A stretch of DNA of 7,948 nt from Chloroflexi bacterium RBG_16_48_8 (GCA_001795115.1 MGNI01000207.1:9893-17840), one strand, 5' to 3'. Numbered from the stretch's first letter, positions 1-6,596 are shown. The notes: generated by a model from the letters alone, not told the origin. Made by a program: numbers and translations.

Positions 1-612
1 ATAAATGCCCACGACAGCCAGGACGACCATAAGGACTGAGACGGGACTCAGACGAGAATCACCATAAAGAGGCAATAAAGCTTTGGTGGGGAAAGGAGCA
101 GTGCCTCGAAATGTGCCTCCCTCGGGAGGCTGCCATGGACCCGAAATAAGATAATTCGTGAAAATAATTGCCAGGCTATTGAGAGCCAAACCACCAAAAA
201 TCTCATGTACTTTACCGCGTGTCTTAAACACGCCAACAATACCTGCCCAGAGGGCACCGGCCAACATCGCGATCAGCATCTCAGATATCACCAGGATAAG
301 GCCGGGAGCGTCAAACTTCAATGCCAGCCAACTGGCAGCGATGGCTCCCATGACGATCTGACCCTCCACGCCGATGTTCCACAGTCCTGCTGTGAAAGCA
401 ACCACCAACCCCGCAGACGCAAGTGTGAGTGGAACCCAAAAAGCAGTCACACTCAGCACCCTGGTTGAATCCCCAAAAGCACCGCGCAGCATTGCACCGA
501 ATCCTTCTTGAGGGCTTACGCCAAAAGTCACCAAAAGGATAGCTGTCACACCCAAAGCAGCAAGCACTGGAATCGCTGGCCATAAGAATCGAATTAACCT
601 CTCACGGCTCAT
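1..612 (-). CDS. BMP-type (nucleoside/purine) ABC transporter permease, C-terminus outside window
   Basis: This is an inner-membrane permease subunit of the transporter served by the lipoprotein and ATPase encoded just upstream. The frame stays open from the ATG at 612 to base 1, giving 204 residues; the family is usually about 350, so the C-terminal part is off the window. The protein is very hydrophobic. One likely membrane segment lies near residues 10-30. Others lie near 55-75, 86-100 and 104-126, with a further one starting near 188. The diagnostic motif is GLWNIGVEGQ at residues 76-85, typical of permeases paired with BMP-family binding proteins (YufP/NupP-like). The stretch at 130-145 (KTRGKVHEIFGGLALN) matches the cytoplasmic loop region that is usually followed by a helix and a GPW motif, here at 158-160. 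The start is fixed by GGAGG at 619-623, six bases upstream. Its ATG overlaps the ATPase TGA (ATGA), suggesting translational coupling. These systems normally have a second permease, expected beyond base 1. Confidence 0.93.
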   Translation of the reverse strand, partial: MSRERLIRFLWPAIPVLAALGVTAILLVTFGVSPQEGFGAMLRGAFGDSTRVLSVTAFWVPLTLASAGLVVAFTAGLWNIGVEGQIVMGAIAASWLALKFDAPGLILVISEMLIAMLAGALWAGIVGVFKTRGKVHEIFGGLALNSLAIIFTNYLISGPWQPPEGGTFRGTAPFPTKALLPLYGDSRLSPVSVLMVVLAVVGIY

Positions 613-2072
613 TCTTCGCCTCCAATCATATAGCCCAGCTCTTCTGCTGTTGTCTTTTCTGCCAGGACAACGCGCGACATCACCCCACCGGAAAATGCTG
701 CGATCCGATCACTGCGTTCAATCAATTCATCCAGATCTGCAGACATAAATAAGATAGATGCCCCCTGCGCTACTTGCTCGAAAAGCAATTGCCAGATCCA
801 ATGAGCCGATCGGACATCCAGGCCCCGCGTGGGATGTTCAAGTAGGAGGAGCTTCAATGGGCTTCTTAAGAGGGCAAAAAGAGCTCGCTGTTGATTACCC
901 CCAGAGAGAGCATCCACATAGGTCTCAGGTCGTCCGACAATTTGGTATTGGTCGATTCGTTCTTGAGCTTTCTCCGTGAAGAAACGCCAATCCACCATGA
1001 AGCTTTTTCTCGGGTCGGCCAGCGCCAGATGCTCTGTGATGCTCAGCCCCGCCACCAGCCCCTCCTCCAAACGGCCGGCAGGGAGATAGGCAACACCTGC
1101 ATCTTTCACACGATGATAGAACCAACGTGCAATATCCCTCCCCTCCAAGAGGATTTCACCCTGGCGAGGATGCAGCAGGCCTGCACAGGACTGGAGCAGC
1201 AATCTTTGCCCACTGCCTTCCAATCCTGCCAATCCGAAAATCTCCCCTGCCTGAATCGTGAGGTTGATATCCCTTATCGTTAGTCGCTCAGTCTCGATCA
1301 CTAAATCGCCTATCTCAAGCAGCTTCGTTTCACTCACATGGGAGACTCGTTCGCTGCGGGGCGGCACCTCCTCAAACATCACCCGCACCAGTTCCTCTGT
1401 TGTACAAGGGATGTCGGCTTTTCCAACTAGCTTCCCCCTTCTCAATACCAGTACTTCATCGCACAGCTCTTGGATTTCTGCCAATTTATGGGATACCAGA
1501 ATGACAGTTTTGCTCGAATCCTTGACCAGACTGCGGATGGAAGCAAACAAAGCCTCCTTCTGTTCGGCACTGATGCCAGTGGTGGGTTCATCCAAAATGA
1601 ACACTTCCGCTCCTAGAGAAAGCAGGCGTAATAACTCAAGCTGCTGACGCTCCCCCAGAGAAAGGGTGTCAATATAGCTTCTAAGGTCAAACTCGAAACC
1701 CAATTCGGATGCGATGATGTGCAGTTCCTGACTGGCCTGTTCATAGTCCAGACGCAACTTAGAATCGCGACCTAAGAGGTAATTATCAATCACACGCATG
1801 GTGGGAACATCAAGAGGATCCTGGTAGATCATTCCCACCCCAGCAGCAAGAGCCTGTGCGGGGGATGTGAAATGATGATGCTCACCATCCAATTCAATCC
1901 TGCCGCTATCCGACTGGTGATAGCCGGATAGGATTTTCATGAGGGTGGACTTCCCAGCCCCATTTTCGCCTAAGAGACCATAGATTCGGGCTGGTTCAAG
2001 CGTCAGGCTTATTCCATCATTCGCCTTAACGCTACCGAAGTGTTTTCGGATGTCCGTAAGGGTAACACGCAT
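609..2072 (-). CDS. Double-domain sugar/nucleoside-type ABC transporter ATP-binding protein
   Basis: This cytoplasmic ATPase powers import with the adjacent permease and lipoprotein. It has two fused nucleotide-binding domains, as in RbsA/MglA and the BMP-associated YufO/NupO family; length is 487 residues against the usual 500 or so. Numbering from the ATG at 2072, the first domain has Walker A GENGAGKST at 35-43, Q-loop Gln84, signature LSLGE at 137-141, Walker B ILDEP at 159-163 and switch His195. The second domain has a degenerate Walker A (GLEGSGQR, 283-290, no Lys), a canonical signature LSGGNQQR (389-396), a Walker B ending in Glu-His where Asp-Glu is expected (LLLLEHPTRGLD), and Ala in place of the switch His. 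Partial degeneracy of domain two is usual in this family. A TTG at 2084 in the same frame would add four residues. I prefer the ATG because its N-terminus begins in the usual position, although neither start has a strong Shine-Dalgarno. The stop overlaps the permease start. Confidence 0.93.
   Translation of the reverse strand: MRVTLTDIRKHFGSVKANDGISLTLEPARIYGLLGENGAGKSTLMKILSGYHQSDSGRIELDGEHHHFTSPAQALAAGVGMIYQDPLDVPTMRVIDNYLLGRDSKLRLDYEQASQELHIIASELGFEFDLRSYIDTLSLGERQQLELLRLLSLGAEVFILDEPTTGISAEQKEALFASIRSLVKDSSKTVILVSHKLAEIQELCDEVLVLRRGKLVGKADIPCTTEELVRVMFEEVPPRSERVSHVSETKLLEIGDLVIETERLTIRDINLTIQAGEIFGLAGLEGSGQRLLLQSCAGLLHPRQGEILLEGRDIARWFYHRVKDAGVAYLPAGRLEEGLVAGLSITEHLALADPRKSFMVDWRFFTEKAQERIDQYQIVGRPETYVDALSGGNQQRALFALLRSPLKLLLLEHPTRGLDVRSAHWIWQLLFEQVAQGASILFMSADLDELIERSDRIAAFSGGVMSRVVLAEKTTAEELGYMIGGEE
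619..623 (-). promoter_or_regulatory. Ribosome binding site for the permease, inside the ATPase gene
   Basis: GGAGG on the minus strand lies six bases upstream of the ATG at 612. It falls within the last codons of the ATPase (Ile-Gly-Gly-Glu-Glu-stop). Together with the ATGA overlap, it fixes the permease start and supports coupled translation. Confidence 0.7.
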
Positions 2073-2101
2073 GGTTTCATCCAATGCTTAAGAAGGAGTG
2101 G

Positions 2102-2158
2102 CTAAGGTTAGTTAGGGGAGAGCGACTTATGTGTCGCTCTCCCCTCATTCACCCTTAG
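2102..2158 (-). repeat. Perfect 13-bp hairpin between binding-protein and ATPase genes (attenuator or mRNA-stabilising element)
   Basis: The arms at 2114-2126 and 2133-2145 are perfectly complementary over 13 bp (core GGGGAGAGCGAC) around a six-base loop. An additional six-base pair of arms, CTAAGG at 2102-2107 and CCTTAG at 2153-2158, flanks them. The hairpin begins 24 bases past the lipoprotein stop in transcription order. No T-run follows it on the minus strand, so it is not a textbook intrinsic terminator. Its position is typical of elements that protect the abundant binding-protein mRNA and lower expression of the membrane genes downstream. That role is inferred. Confidence 0.7.
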
Positions 2159-2169
2159 GATTTCACAGA

Positions 2170-3429
2170 TTATTCGCTGGGGCCCTCCATGCCTTCCAGC
2201 AATAGTGGCAAGTACCAGACCTGTTCATCCGTTGCCACTTCCCCATCCTCCAGGTAGCTTGTACCATCCTGGAGATTGAGGGGACCTTTCCAAACGACAA
2301 TGTCGCCGGAGGCCAATCCTGAGATGAAGTCATCAAGATCAGCCTTCATTTCCGGGGTGAGGCCAGGGCCATCAACCCAACCAACATGGGTCTTATCGAT
2401 ATCTGTCATGTCATCCCAATAGGGGGCGTTCCAGTCCCAGGATTGCTCCCAGGTGCCTGCTTGCACGGCTTTGGCTGTCTCAAGATAAGACGGACCCCAA
2501 TTGAAGAAGGGGACACCCAGACAGATGTCTGGAGCTTCATCACACGATCCTACAAAGTCATAGGGGATTGCCCAGACTTTATCGCCTTGTGCTGCTCTTT
2601 GACCGGAAACAACGATGCCCTCCGTCGTATCGATACCGCTCATGATCACATCTGCGCCTGCATCCAGGAAACCGGTGACGACCTCGGTTGGATCCAGGGT
2701 CACACCTGGGATGTTGAACCAAAAGCCGATCCAGGTTACGGTGAAGCCCAGATCATCCGGGTTCATGCCTCGGTAATTCTCATAGCAATAACGGGCACCG
2801 AGATAGGCTGAGGCAGCCAAGCGTCGAGTTTCAAAGTTGATCAATGGACCCAAGTAAGCTAACTTTCCGGTTTCGGTTGCCAGAGCGGCGGCACAACCGG
2901 CAATGGCTTTCATATCCTCCATGCGGCCCATGATGTTGCCTTCGTTATCAGGCGCTTCACCGGTGAGCACATCATCTCCAGAGATGTTGATCACAACGAC
3001 ATCTGGATACTTCTCTGCAGCACCGAGGGTATCTTCTTCAAATTCGTCTGAGGTGGTTAAAATCAATTGGGCGCCATCCGCCACCATATCATCCACAACG
3101 CCCTCAAGGGTTGCCTCGGGTTTATCTGCTGAATTCAGGCTTTCAAAGACGATCATGCGTGCTCCAGGTAGATTCTCCTCGATGTACTGGCCTCCTTCGA
3201 AGTGTGCCTGGCTCCAACCTCGATCATTCTTAGGTCCAACCAGGATCACCCCAAAGACGAATTCTTGTGGTTCTTGTGGTGCTTCTGTTTCCTCTGGTTT
3301 TGCCGTTGGTGCTTCTGTTTTCTCTGGTTCTGCAGTTGGTGCTTCCGTAGTAGCACCACCACATGCAGCCAGAAGTAAAGTAAGAAGTACAAGTAGCGAT
3401 GTTAATCGCCACAGGCCTTTACGTAGCAT
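2170..3429 (-). CDS. BMP/PnrA-family substrate-binding lipoprotein of an ABC transporter
   Basis: This is the extracytoplasmic, lipid-anchored receptor for the transporter encoded by the next two genes. The start is the ATG at 3429, because GGAGGAG lies six bases upstream and the protein then begins with a classic lipoprotein signal: positively charged residues 3-8, a Leu-rich core at 12-20 and a lipobox LAAC with Cys23. Upstream in-frame starts would put the signal peptide far inside the protein. Residues 24-56 form a Thr/Glu/Ala/Pro linker with ten-residue repeats. The BMP domain follows from about Phe57. It has a first strand and ligand loop (FGVILVGPKNDRGWSQAHFEG, beginning at 57), VFESLNSADKPEATLEG around 94-110, a DGAQLILTTSDEF region at 118-130 and an aromatic-rich C-terminal half. 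BMP-family receptors (PnrA, Med, BmpA) bind purine nucleosides or related compounds. The adenine deaminase in the cluster fits that class of ligand, but the actual ligand is not proven. Length is 419 residues, slightly long because of the linker. Confidence 0.93.
   Translation of the reverse strand: MLRKGLWRLTSLLVLLTLLLAACGGATTEAPTAEPEKTEAPTAKPEETEAPQEPQEFVFGVILVGPKNDRGWSQAHFEGGQYIEENLPGARMIVFESLNSADKPEATLEGVVDDMVADGAQLILTTSDEFEEDTLGAAEKYPDVVVINISGDDVLTGEAPDNEGNIMGRMEDMKAIAGCAAALATETGKLAYLGPLINFETRRLAASAYLGARYCYENYRGMNPDDLGFTVTWIGFWFNIPGVTLDPTEVVTGFLDAGADVIMSGIDTTEGIVVSGQRAAQGDKVWAIPYDFVGSCDEAPDICLGVPFFNWGPSYLETAKAVQAGTWEQSWDWNAPYWDDMTDIDKTHVGWVDGPGLTPEMKADLDDFISGLASGDIVVWKGPLNLQDGTSYLEDGEVATDEQVWYLPLLLEGMEGPSE
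3277..3348 (-). repeat. Tandem 30-bp coding repeat in the lipoprotein linker
   Basis: Two ten-codon units (3348-3319 and 3318-3289) encode TEAPTAEPEK and TEAPTAKPEE, followed by a partial unit TEAP at 3288-3277. They form the flexible tether between lipidated Cys23 and the binding domain. Such low-complexity tethers vary in length by slippage and are common in Chloroflexota lipoproteins. Confidence 0.8.
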
Positions 3430-3435
3430 CTCATT

Positions 3436-3442
3436 CTCCTCC
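3436..3442 (-). promoter_or_regulatory. Ribosome binding site deciding the lipoprotein start
   Basis: GGAGGAG on the minus strand, six bases before the ATG at 3429. It overrides in-frame upstream starts (GTG at 3498, ATG at 3480 and 3444), which would place 5 to 23 extra residues ahead of the signal peptide. Confidence 0.8.
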
Positions 3443-3527
3443 ATTTTATGAATCTGCTTATCGGGATTTTGAAACCTCATTTCGAATGCGATATGCACCT
3501 CCTCATTCGTTTAACTGAAGGGATTTT

Positions 3528-4487
3528 CTATGAGATAATCCGTGTCCCAGTCTCTCCAGCTAAAGCACGTTCGATATTTTCCGGATTGGTCACAAGAGCT
3601 TCTTTGCCTCCTGCTTCCAAGTAGTCGATGATGGCGCGGATTTTCGGTTCCATACTTCCCTTGGCGAAATGACCTTCACCTAAATACCGCTTCGCCTCAG
3701 CCAGGGTTATTTGATCCAACCAGTGCTGATCAGGCTTATTGAAATTCAATGCCACCCTCTCTACCGCAGTAGATATCAAGAAGAGATCCGCTCGGATGTC
3801 GATAGCCAGCAAGGCAGAAGCAAAATCCTTATCGATAACAGCCTCCACGCCTACAAGCTGCCCATCCTCGTCTTCGACAACCGGGATCCCTCCTCCTCCC
3901 ACAGCAACCACGATAAAGCCTTGGTTAATCAAGGATTGAATGGCCTCTTTCTCTACAATGCGAATGGGTTTGGGTGAAGGTACAACCCGACGCCAACCCC
4001 GACCAGCATCCTCAACTACAGCCCAGCCTTCTTCTTCTCTTCGCTTCATTGCTATTGGCTCCTCCATAAAAGAGCCAATGGGTTTGGATGGATTCTCAAA
4101 AGCCGAATCCTTGCGGTCTACCAAAACCTGAGTGACGACCGTTGCGGCTTGCTTGTTTATCCCGCGGCGAGAGAATTCGTTATGTAGAGCTCTCTGGAAC
4201 ATATACCCAATCGCTCCCTGTGTATCGGCGCCGCATGAATCCAGCGGTACAGGATGCAGTTCGTGTAGAGCCAGTTCGGCTCGGCGCAAAATGAAACCTA
4301 CCTGCGGTCCATTGCCATGGGTGATGACCACATCCCATCCGGATTGGATCATCCCCGCGATATGAGACATCGTTTCAGCGGAAGCTTCATACTGGTCCGG
4401 GACTGTTTGGTGTGCCTTATCCTTGATGAGCGAATTTCCACCAACCGCGACGACAGCCACCTTCCTCTGGGTGGAATCCTTTGCCAT
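3528..4487 (-). CDS. arcC: Carbamate kinase
   Basis: This cytoplasmic enzyme transfers phosphate between carbamoyl phosphate and ADP. In catabolic settings it makes ATP, and the carbamate decays to ammonia and CO2. The 319-residue length matches the family (about 310-315). Clear family motifs run in order: AVGGNSLI at 14-21, THGNGPQVG at 56-64, CGADTQGAIGYMFQRAL at 85-101, KPIGSFM at 135-141, GRGWRRVVPSPKP at 162-174, VAVGGGGIPV at 194-203, DKDFASALLA at 219-228 and GSMEPKI at 277-283. These cover the nucleotide and carbamoyl-phosphate sites of the amino-acid kinase fold, and nothing essential appears missing. The ATG at 4487 has GGGAGG five bases upstream. It lies only 11 bases after the YgeW-like carbamoyltransferase, the tightest non-overlapping spacing in the cluster, which indicates joint expression. 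The pairing supports release of carbamoyl phosphate upstream and ATP formation here, not biosynthesis. Confidence 0.97.
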   Translation of the reverse strand: MAKDSTQRKVAVVAVGGNSLIKDKAHQTVPDQYEASAETMSHIAGMIQSGWDVVITHGNGPQVGFILRRAELALHELHPVPLDSCGADTQGAIGYMFQRALHNEFSRRGINKQAATVVTQVLVDRKDSAFENPSKPIGSFMEEPIAMKRREEEGWAVVEDAGRGWRRVVPSPKPIRIVEKEAIQSLINQGFIVVAVGGGGIPVVEDEDGQLVGVEAVIDKDFASALLAIDIRADLFLISTAVERVALNFNKPDQHWLDQITLAEAKRYLGEGHFAKGSMEPKIRAIIDYLEAGGKEALVTNPENIERALAGETGTRIIS

Positions 4488-4492
4488 TTCAT

Positions 4493-4498
4493 CCTCCC
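4493..4498 (-). promoter_or_regulatory. Ribosome binding site of carbamate kinase
   Basis: GGGAGG on the minus strand, five bases upstream of the ATG at 4487 and directly after the TAA (4501-4499) of the preceding gene, so the two reading frames are separated by little more than this site. Confidence 0.7.
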
Positions 4499-5479
4499 TT
4501 AGCGCATCGTCAGCGCCATAACAGCCTTCTGAGCATGCAGGCGATTCTCGGCCTCATCGAAAACAACGCTATGAGGGCCGTCTATGACCCCATCTGTGAC
4601 CTCGATATTGCGATCTGCAGGAAGGGGATGCATGTAAATAGCGTCATCTTTTGCGAGAGCCATCTTCCTTTCATCCGTAATCCAGTCTTCGTATTGATCC
4701 TGAATTCGTTTCCCTTCTTGGGGATCATTGCTGGTCAATAGAGGGCCCCAGGATTTGGCGTAGATGATATCGGCCTCCTTAAAGGCTGCTTCCATATCCT
4801 CAACAACCTCAAATCCCGTTTTGTATTTCCGTGCTTGTTCCTTGGCTTGATCCATGATGTCCGGCATGAGCTTAAATTCTGGAGGGTGTGCCAAAACAAC
4901 ATCCAGACCAAAACGAGGCATTTGCAGAATCAGGGATTGAGGCACAGAGATCGGTTTGAGATAGGATGCGGCATAAGCCCAGGAGACAACCATCTTCATC
5001 CTGCGTAGATCTCGACCTTTCTTCTCGATGATGGTCATCAAGTCCGCCAGAATCTGGAAGGGATGATAGATCTCACATTGCATGTTTAGAATAGGCACCC
5101 TGGATGCTTGTGCAACGAAATTAAGGTAGCGGTTTCCAATACCCCACTCGACATGCCGAATAGCAATCCCATCGAAATACCGACCGAAAATCTCCCCCAT
5201 CTCCTTCTCAGTATCCCCGTGAGCGATCTGTGTCGTTCTCGACTCGATAAAGGCTGCATGTCCACCTAATTGAGCCATCCCAGCTTCGAAAGAACCTCTC
5301 GTTCGGGTGCTGGAGAAAAAGAAAAGCATCGCCAAGGCTTTATCACGTAGGTATGGATGCGGTTCGCCCAAAGCACGTTTTCGTTTGAGATCAAAGGCTA
5401 CATCCAGAACCATCTCCACCTCTTCCTTGCTGAAGTCCAGATCACCGATTAGATCGCGTCCACGCAAATCTGTCTGCAT
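4499..5479 (-). CDS. YgeW-like (knotted, acetylornithine-type) carbamoyltransferase of uncertain substrate
   Basis: This transcarbamoylase-fold enzyme has 326 residues. The carbamoyl-phosphate site is intact: SSTRTR at 56-61, Arg108 and HPFQ at 139-142. Several stretches match E. coli YgeW as I remember it: TQIAHGDTEKE near 83-93, SWAYAASYLKPISVPQ at 166-181, RFGLDVVLAHP at 189-199, ADIIYAKSWGPL at 236-247 and MHPLPAD at 283-289. The WAY...KP.SVP loop is the proline-rich crossing seen in knotted acetyl/succinylornithine enzymes, while the ornithine-binding SMG motif of ArgF is absent. The C-terminus (DGPHSVVFDEAENRLHAQKA, 300-319) is ornithine-carbamoyltransferase-like. It is shorter than E. 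coli YgeW (near 400), mainly from a missing insertion in the second half. The ATG at 5479 is chosen because GGAGG lies eight bases upstream; an in-frame TTG at 5494 would precede that site. An automated pipeline might call it ornithine carbamoyltransferase. The lack of SMG and the HPLP in place of HCLP argue against that. Confidence 0.9.
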   Translation of the reverse strand: MQTDLRGRDLIGDLDFSKEEVEMVLDVAFDLKRKRALGEPHPYLRDKALAMLFFFSSTRTRGSFEAGMAQLGGHAAFIESRTTQIAHGDTEKEMGEIFGRYFDGIAIRHVEWGIGNRYLNFVAQASRVPILNMQCEIYHPFQILADLMTIIEKKGRDLRRMKMVVSWAYAASYLKPISVPQSLILQMPRFGLDVVLAHPPEFKLMPDIMDQAKEQARKYKTGFEVVEDMEAAFKEADIIYAKSWGPLLTSNDPQEGKRIQDQYEDWITDERKMALAKDDAIYMHPLPADRNIEVTDGVIDGPHSVVFDEAENRLHAQKAVMALTMR

Positions 5480-5487
5480 GTGTTCAT

Positions 5488-5492
5488 CCTCC
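5488..5492 (-). promoter_or_regulatory. Ribosome binding site deciding the YgeW-like start
   Basis: GGAGG on the minus strand, eight bases before the ATG at 5479. The alternative TTG start at 5494 overlaps this site and so is unlikely to be used. Confidence 0.7.
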
Positions 5493-5504
5493 AAGTTTTA
5501 TCTA

Positions 5505-5573
5505 TAGTCTCTAATCACTGATCTCTTATCTCAGATTTGTGAGATGAGACTAGTGACCAGAGATTAGAGACTA
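5505..5573 (-). repeat. Long imperfect hairpin filling the gap between the two carbamoyltransferase genes
   Basis: The outer arms TAGTCTCTAATC (5505-5516) and GATTAGAGACTA (5562-5573) pair perfectly over 12 bp. After single mismatches, 3-bp and 2-bp stretches continue the stem (5518-5523 with 5555-5560). A five-base bulge is followed by an inner stem of 10 bp with one wobble (5524-5533 with 5540-5549), closed by a six-base loop. The right arm includes the stop codon of the PyrB-like gene, and the left arm ends 12 bases before the next ribosome site. No T-run follows, so a simple terminator is unlikely. It may be a dispersed palindromic element or an mRNA processing or stability structure. Confidence 0.7.
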
Positions 5574-6524
5574 CTCCATGGCACCCAGGATGAGTGCCAG
5601 TAACGCCATCCGCATCACAACACCGTTGAAGGCTTCCTGCCAGTAGCGGGACCAACGGGTGATATCCACATCGGTTGGGATCTCATCCATCCTCGGTAGA
5701 GAATGCAACAGGATGGCATCCGATTTGGCCTTCGTAGTTAGCAACTCGCGGGTGATCTTATAATTAGCCGGAGTCAGATCCAGCTCGCCAGTACGCTCAT
5801 CACGTGACTTGGTGTAATCTGGCTGAACCACTGGCTCTACCAGAATGACGTCTGCCTCCGCGATAGCCTGTTCTACGTGCTCAGCCTCCTTATAGTCCAG
5901 GCTATAATCTTCAATTTCAGCCTTGAACTCCTCGGTTAGCGACATTTCTGGTGGGGAGACAAAGGTAATGGGGCAATCGAACTGGGTCAACCCATAGGCC
6001 AAGGAATGCATGGTGCGCATCCGCATATCTCCCACGGCCAACCAGCGCAAGCCATCGATGCGTCCTTTCTCACGCAGGACGGTGTAGAGATCTGTCAAGA
6101 TCTGAGTGGGATGTTCACCCCAGCCGTCGCCCCCATTGATCACGGGAATAGAAGCCCACTTGGCAGCTTCATGGGGTGCCCCTTGCTGGAAGTGACGCAT
6201 CACAATGACGTCACCGTAAAACTCTAACATTTTCACGGTGTCTTTAATGGATTCCTGATAGAAATCACCCGCGCGAGTCATCTTTGCGTCCGCAAAACCC
6301 GTCACCTGACCACCCAGGCGGATCATGGCGGCCTCATGGGCCAGGCGTGTACGGGTTGAAGGCTGATAAAAAGCTGTCACTAAGATTTTTTCTTTCAAGA
6401 GGTCAGCATTCCGGCGTGACCGAGCGATCGGCTCCAATTGCTCGGCTATTTCAAACACACGGAAGAACTCCTGACGTTCGAAGTCCTTGAGAGAGAGTAT
6501 GTCACGACCCATAAAACTTCGCAT
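5571..6524 (-). CDS. Aspartate-carbamoyltransferase (PyrB)-like enzyme with altered amino-acid site
   Basis: This 317-residue transcarbamoylase matches PyrB length and order of motifs. The carbamoyl-phosphate site is complete: PSTRTR at 55-60, MRH at 109-111 and GEHPTQ at 136-141. The hinge motif RTMHSL at 170-175 keeps the Arg equivalent to E. coli Arg167, and the ending (HSLPRMDEIPTDVD at 274-287, then a hydrophobic helix) is PyrB-like. The aspartate side differs. The 80s loop reads AGDFYQES where E. coli has SLGKKGET, so Lys84 aligns with Tyr. The RVQ motif reads VVQ (232-234), losing Arg229. HPLP is HSLP. A short insertion follows VVQ. No pyrI-like regulatory gene or other pyrimidine gene is nearby. 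The start is the ATG at 6524, six bases after AGGAGA; an in-frame ATG at 6542 lies upstream of that site. The fold and carbamoyl transfer are secure, while aspartate as the substrate is doubtful. Confidence 0.9.
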   Translation of the reverse strand: MRSFMGRDILSLKDFERQEFFRVFEIAEQLEPIARSRRNADLLKEKILVTAFYQPSTRTRLAHEAAMIRLGGQVTGFADAKMTRAGDFYQESIKDTVKMLEFYGDVIVMRHFQQGAPHEAAKWASIPVINGGDGWGEHPTQILTDLYTVLREKGRIDGLRWLAVGDMRMRTMHSLAYGLTQFDCPITFVSPPEMSLTEEFKAEIEDYSLDYKEAEHVEQAIAEADVILVEPVVQPDYTKSRDERTGELDLTPANYKITRELLTTKAKSDAILLHSLPRMDEIPTDVDITRWSRYWQEAFNGVVMRMALLALILGAME

Positions 6525-6530
6525 TGCATT

Positions 6531-6536
6531 TCTCCT
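6531..6536 (-). promoter_or_regulatory. Ribosome binding site deciding the PyrB-like start
   Basis: AGGAGA on the minus strand, six bases before the ATG at 6524. The in-frame ATG at 6542 sits upstream of this site and lacks one of its own. Confidence 0.65.
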
Positions 6537-6557
6537 GATCATAAAGTGAGTTGATTT

Positions 6558-6587
6558 ATTTTAATCGGGAAGAACCCTCCCCGTCAT
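6558..6587 (-). promoter_or_regulatory. Possible weak promoter ahead of the PyrB-like gene
   Basis: On the minus strand ATGACG (6587-6582) resembles a -35 box and TAAAAT (6563-6558) a -10 box, separated by 18 bases. This would start transcription near 6551, about 27 bases before the ATG. It lies in the longest gap of the cluster. Matches this good occur by chance, so it is a candidate only. Confidence 0.25.
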
Positions 6588-6596
6588 GGATCTCAG

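Noticed and set aside
311..583. 90-residue minus-strand open frame inside the permease.
   Set aside because: Out of frame with the permease, Cys- and Arg-rich, no recognisable motif; the permease frame contains GLWNIGVEGQ and is clearly the real one.
3337..3359. Short inverted repeat GGTGCT/AGCACC at the start of the lipoprotein linker.
   Set aside because: Six-base arms in repetitive coding DNA; expected by chance.
2903..3451. 182-residue open frame on the plus strand opposite the lipoprotein gene.
   Set aside because: Ser-rich antisense shadow with no recognisable domain, opposite a clear BMP-family coding sequence.
3430..3498. In-frame extension of the lipoprotein upstream to GTG at 3498, itself preceded by GAGGAG.
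   Set aside because: It would bury the signal peptide behind 23 polar residues, the purine run lies directly against the GTG with no spacing, and a well-placed GGAGGAG precedes the ATG at 3429.
4054..4079. Inverted repeat ATTGGCTC/GAGCCAAT with a ten-base loop inside carbamate kinase.
   Set aside because: It lies in well-conserved coding sequence (PIGSFMEEPIAM), where the repeated Pro-Ile and Glu/Ser codons explain it; no regulatory position.
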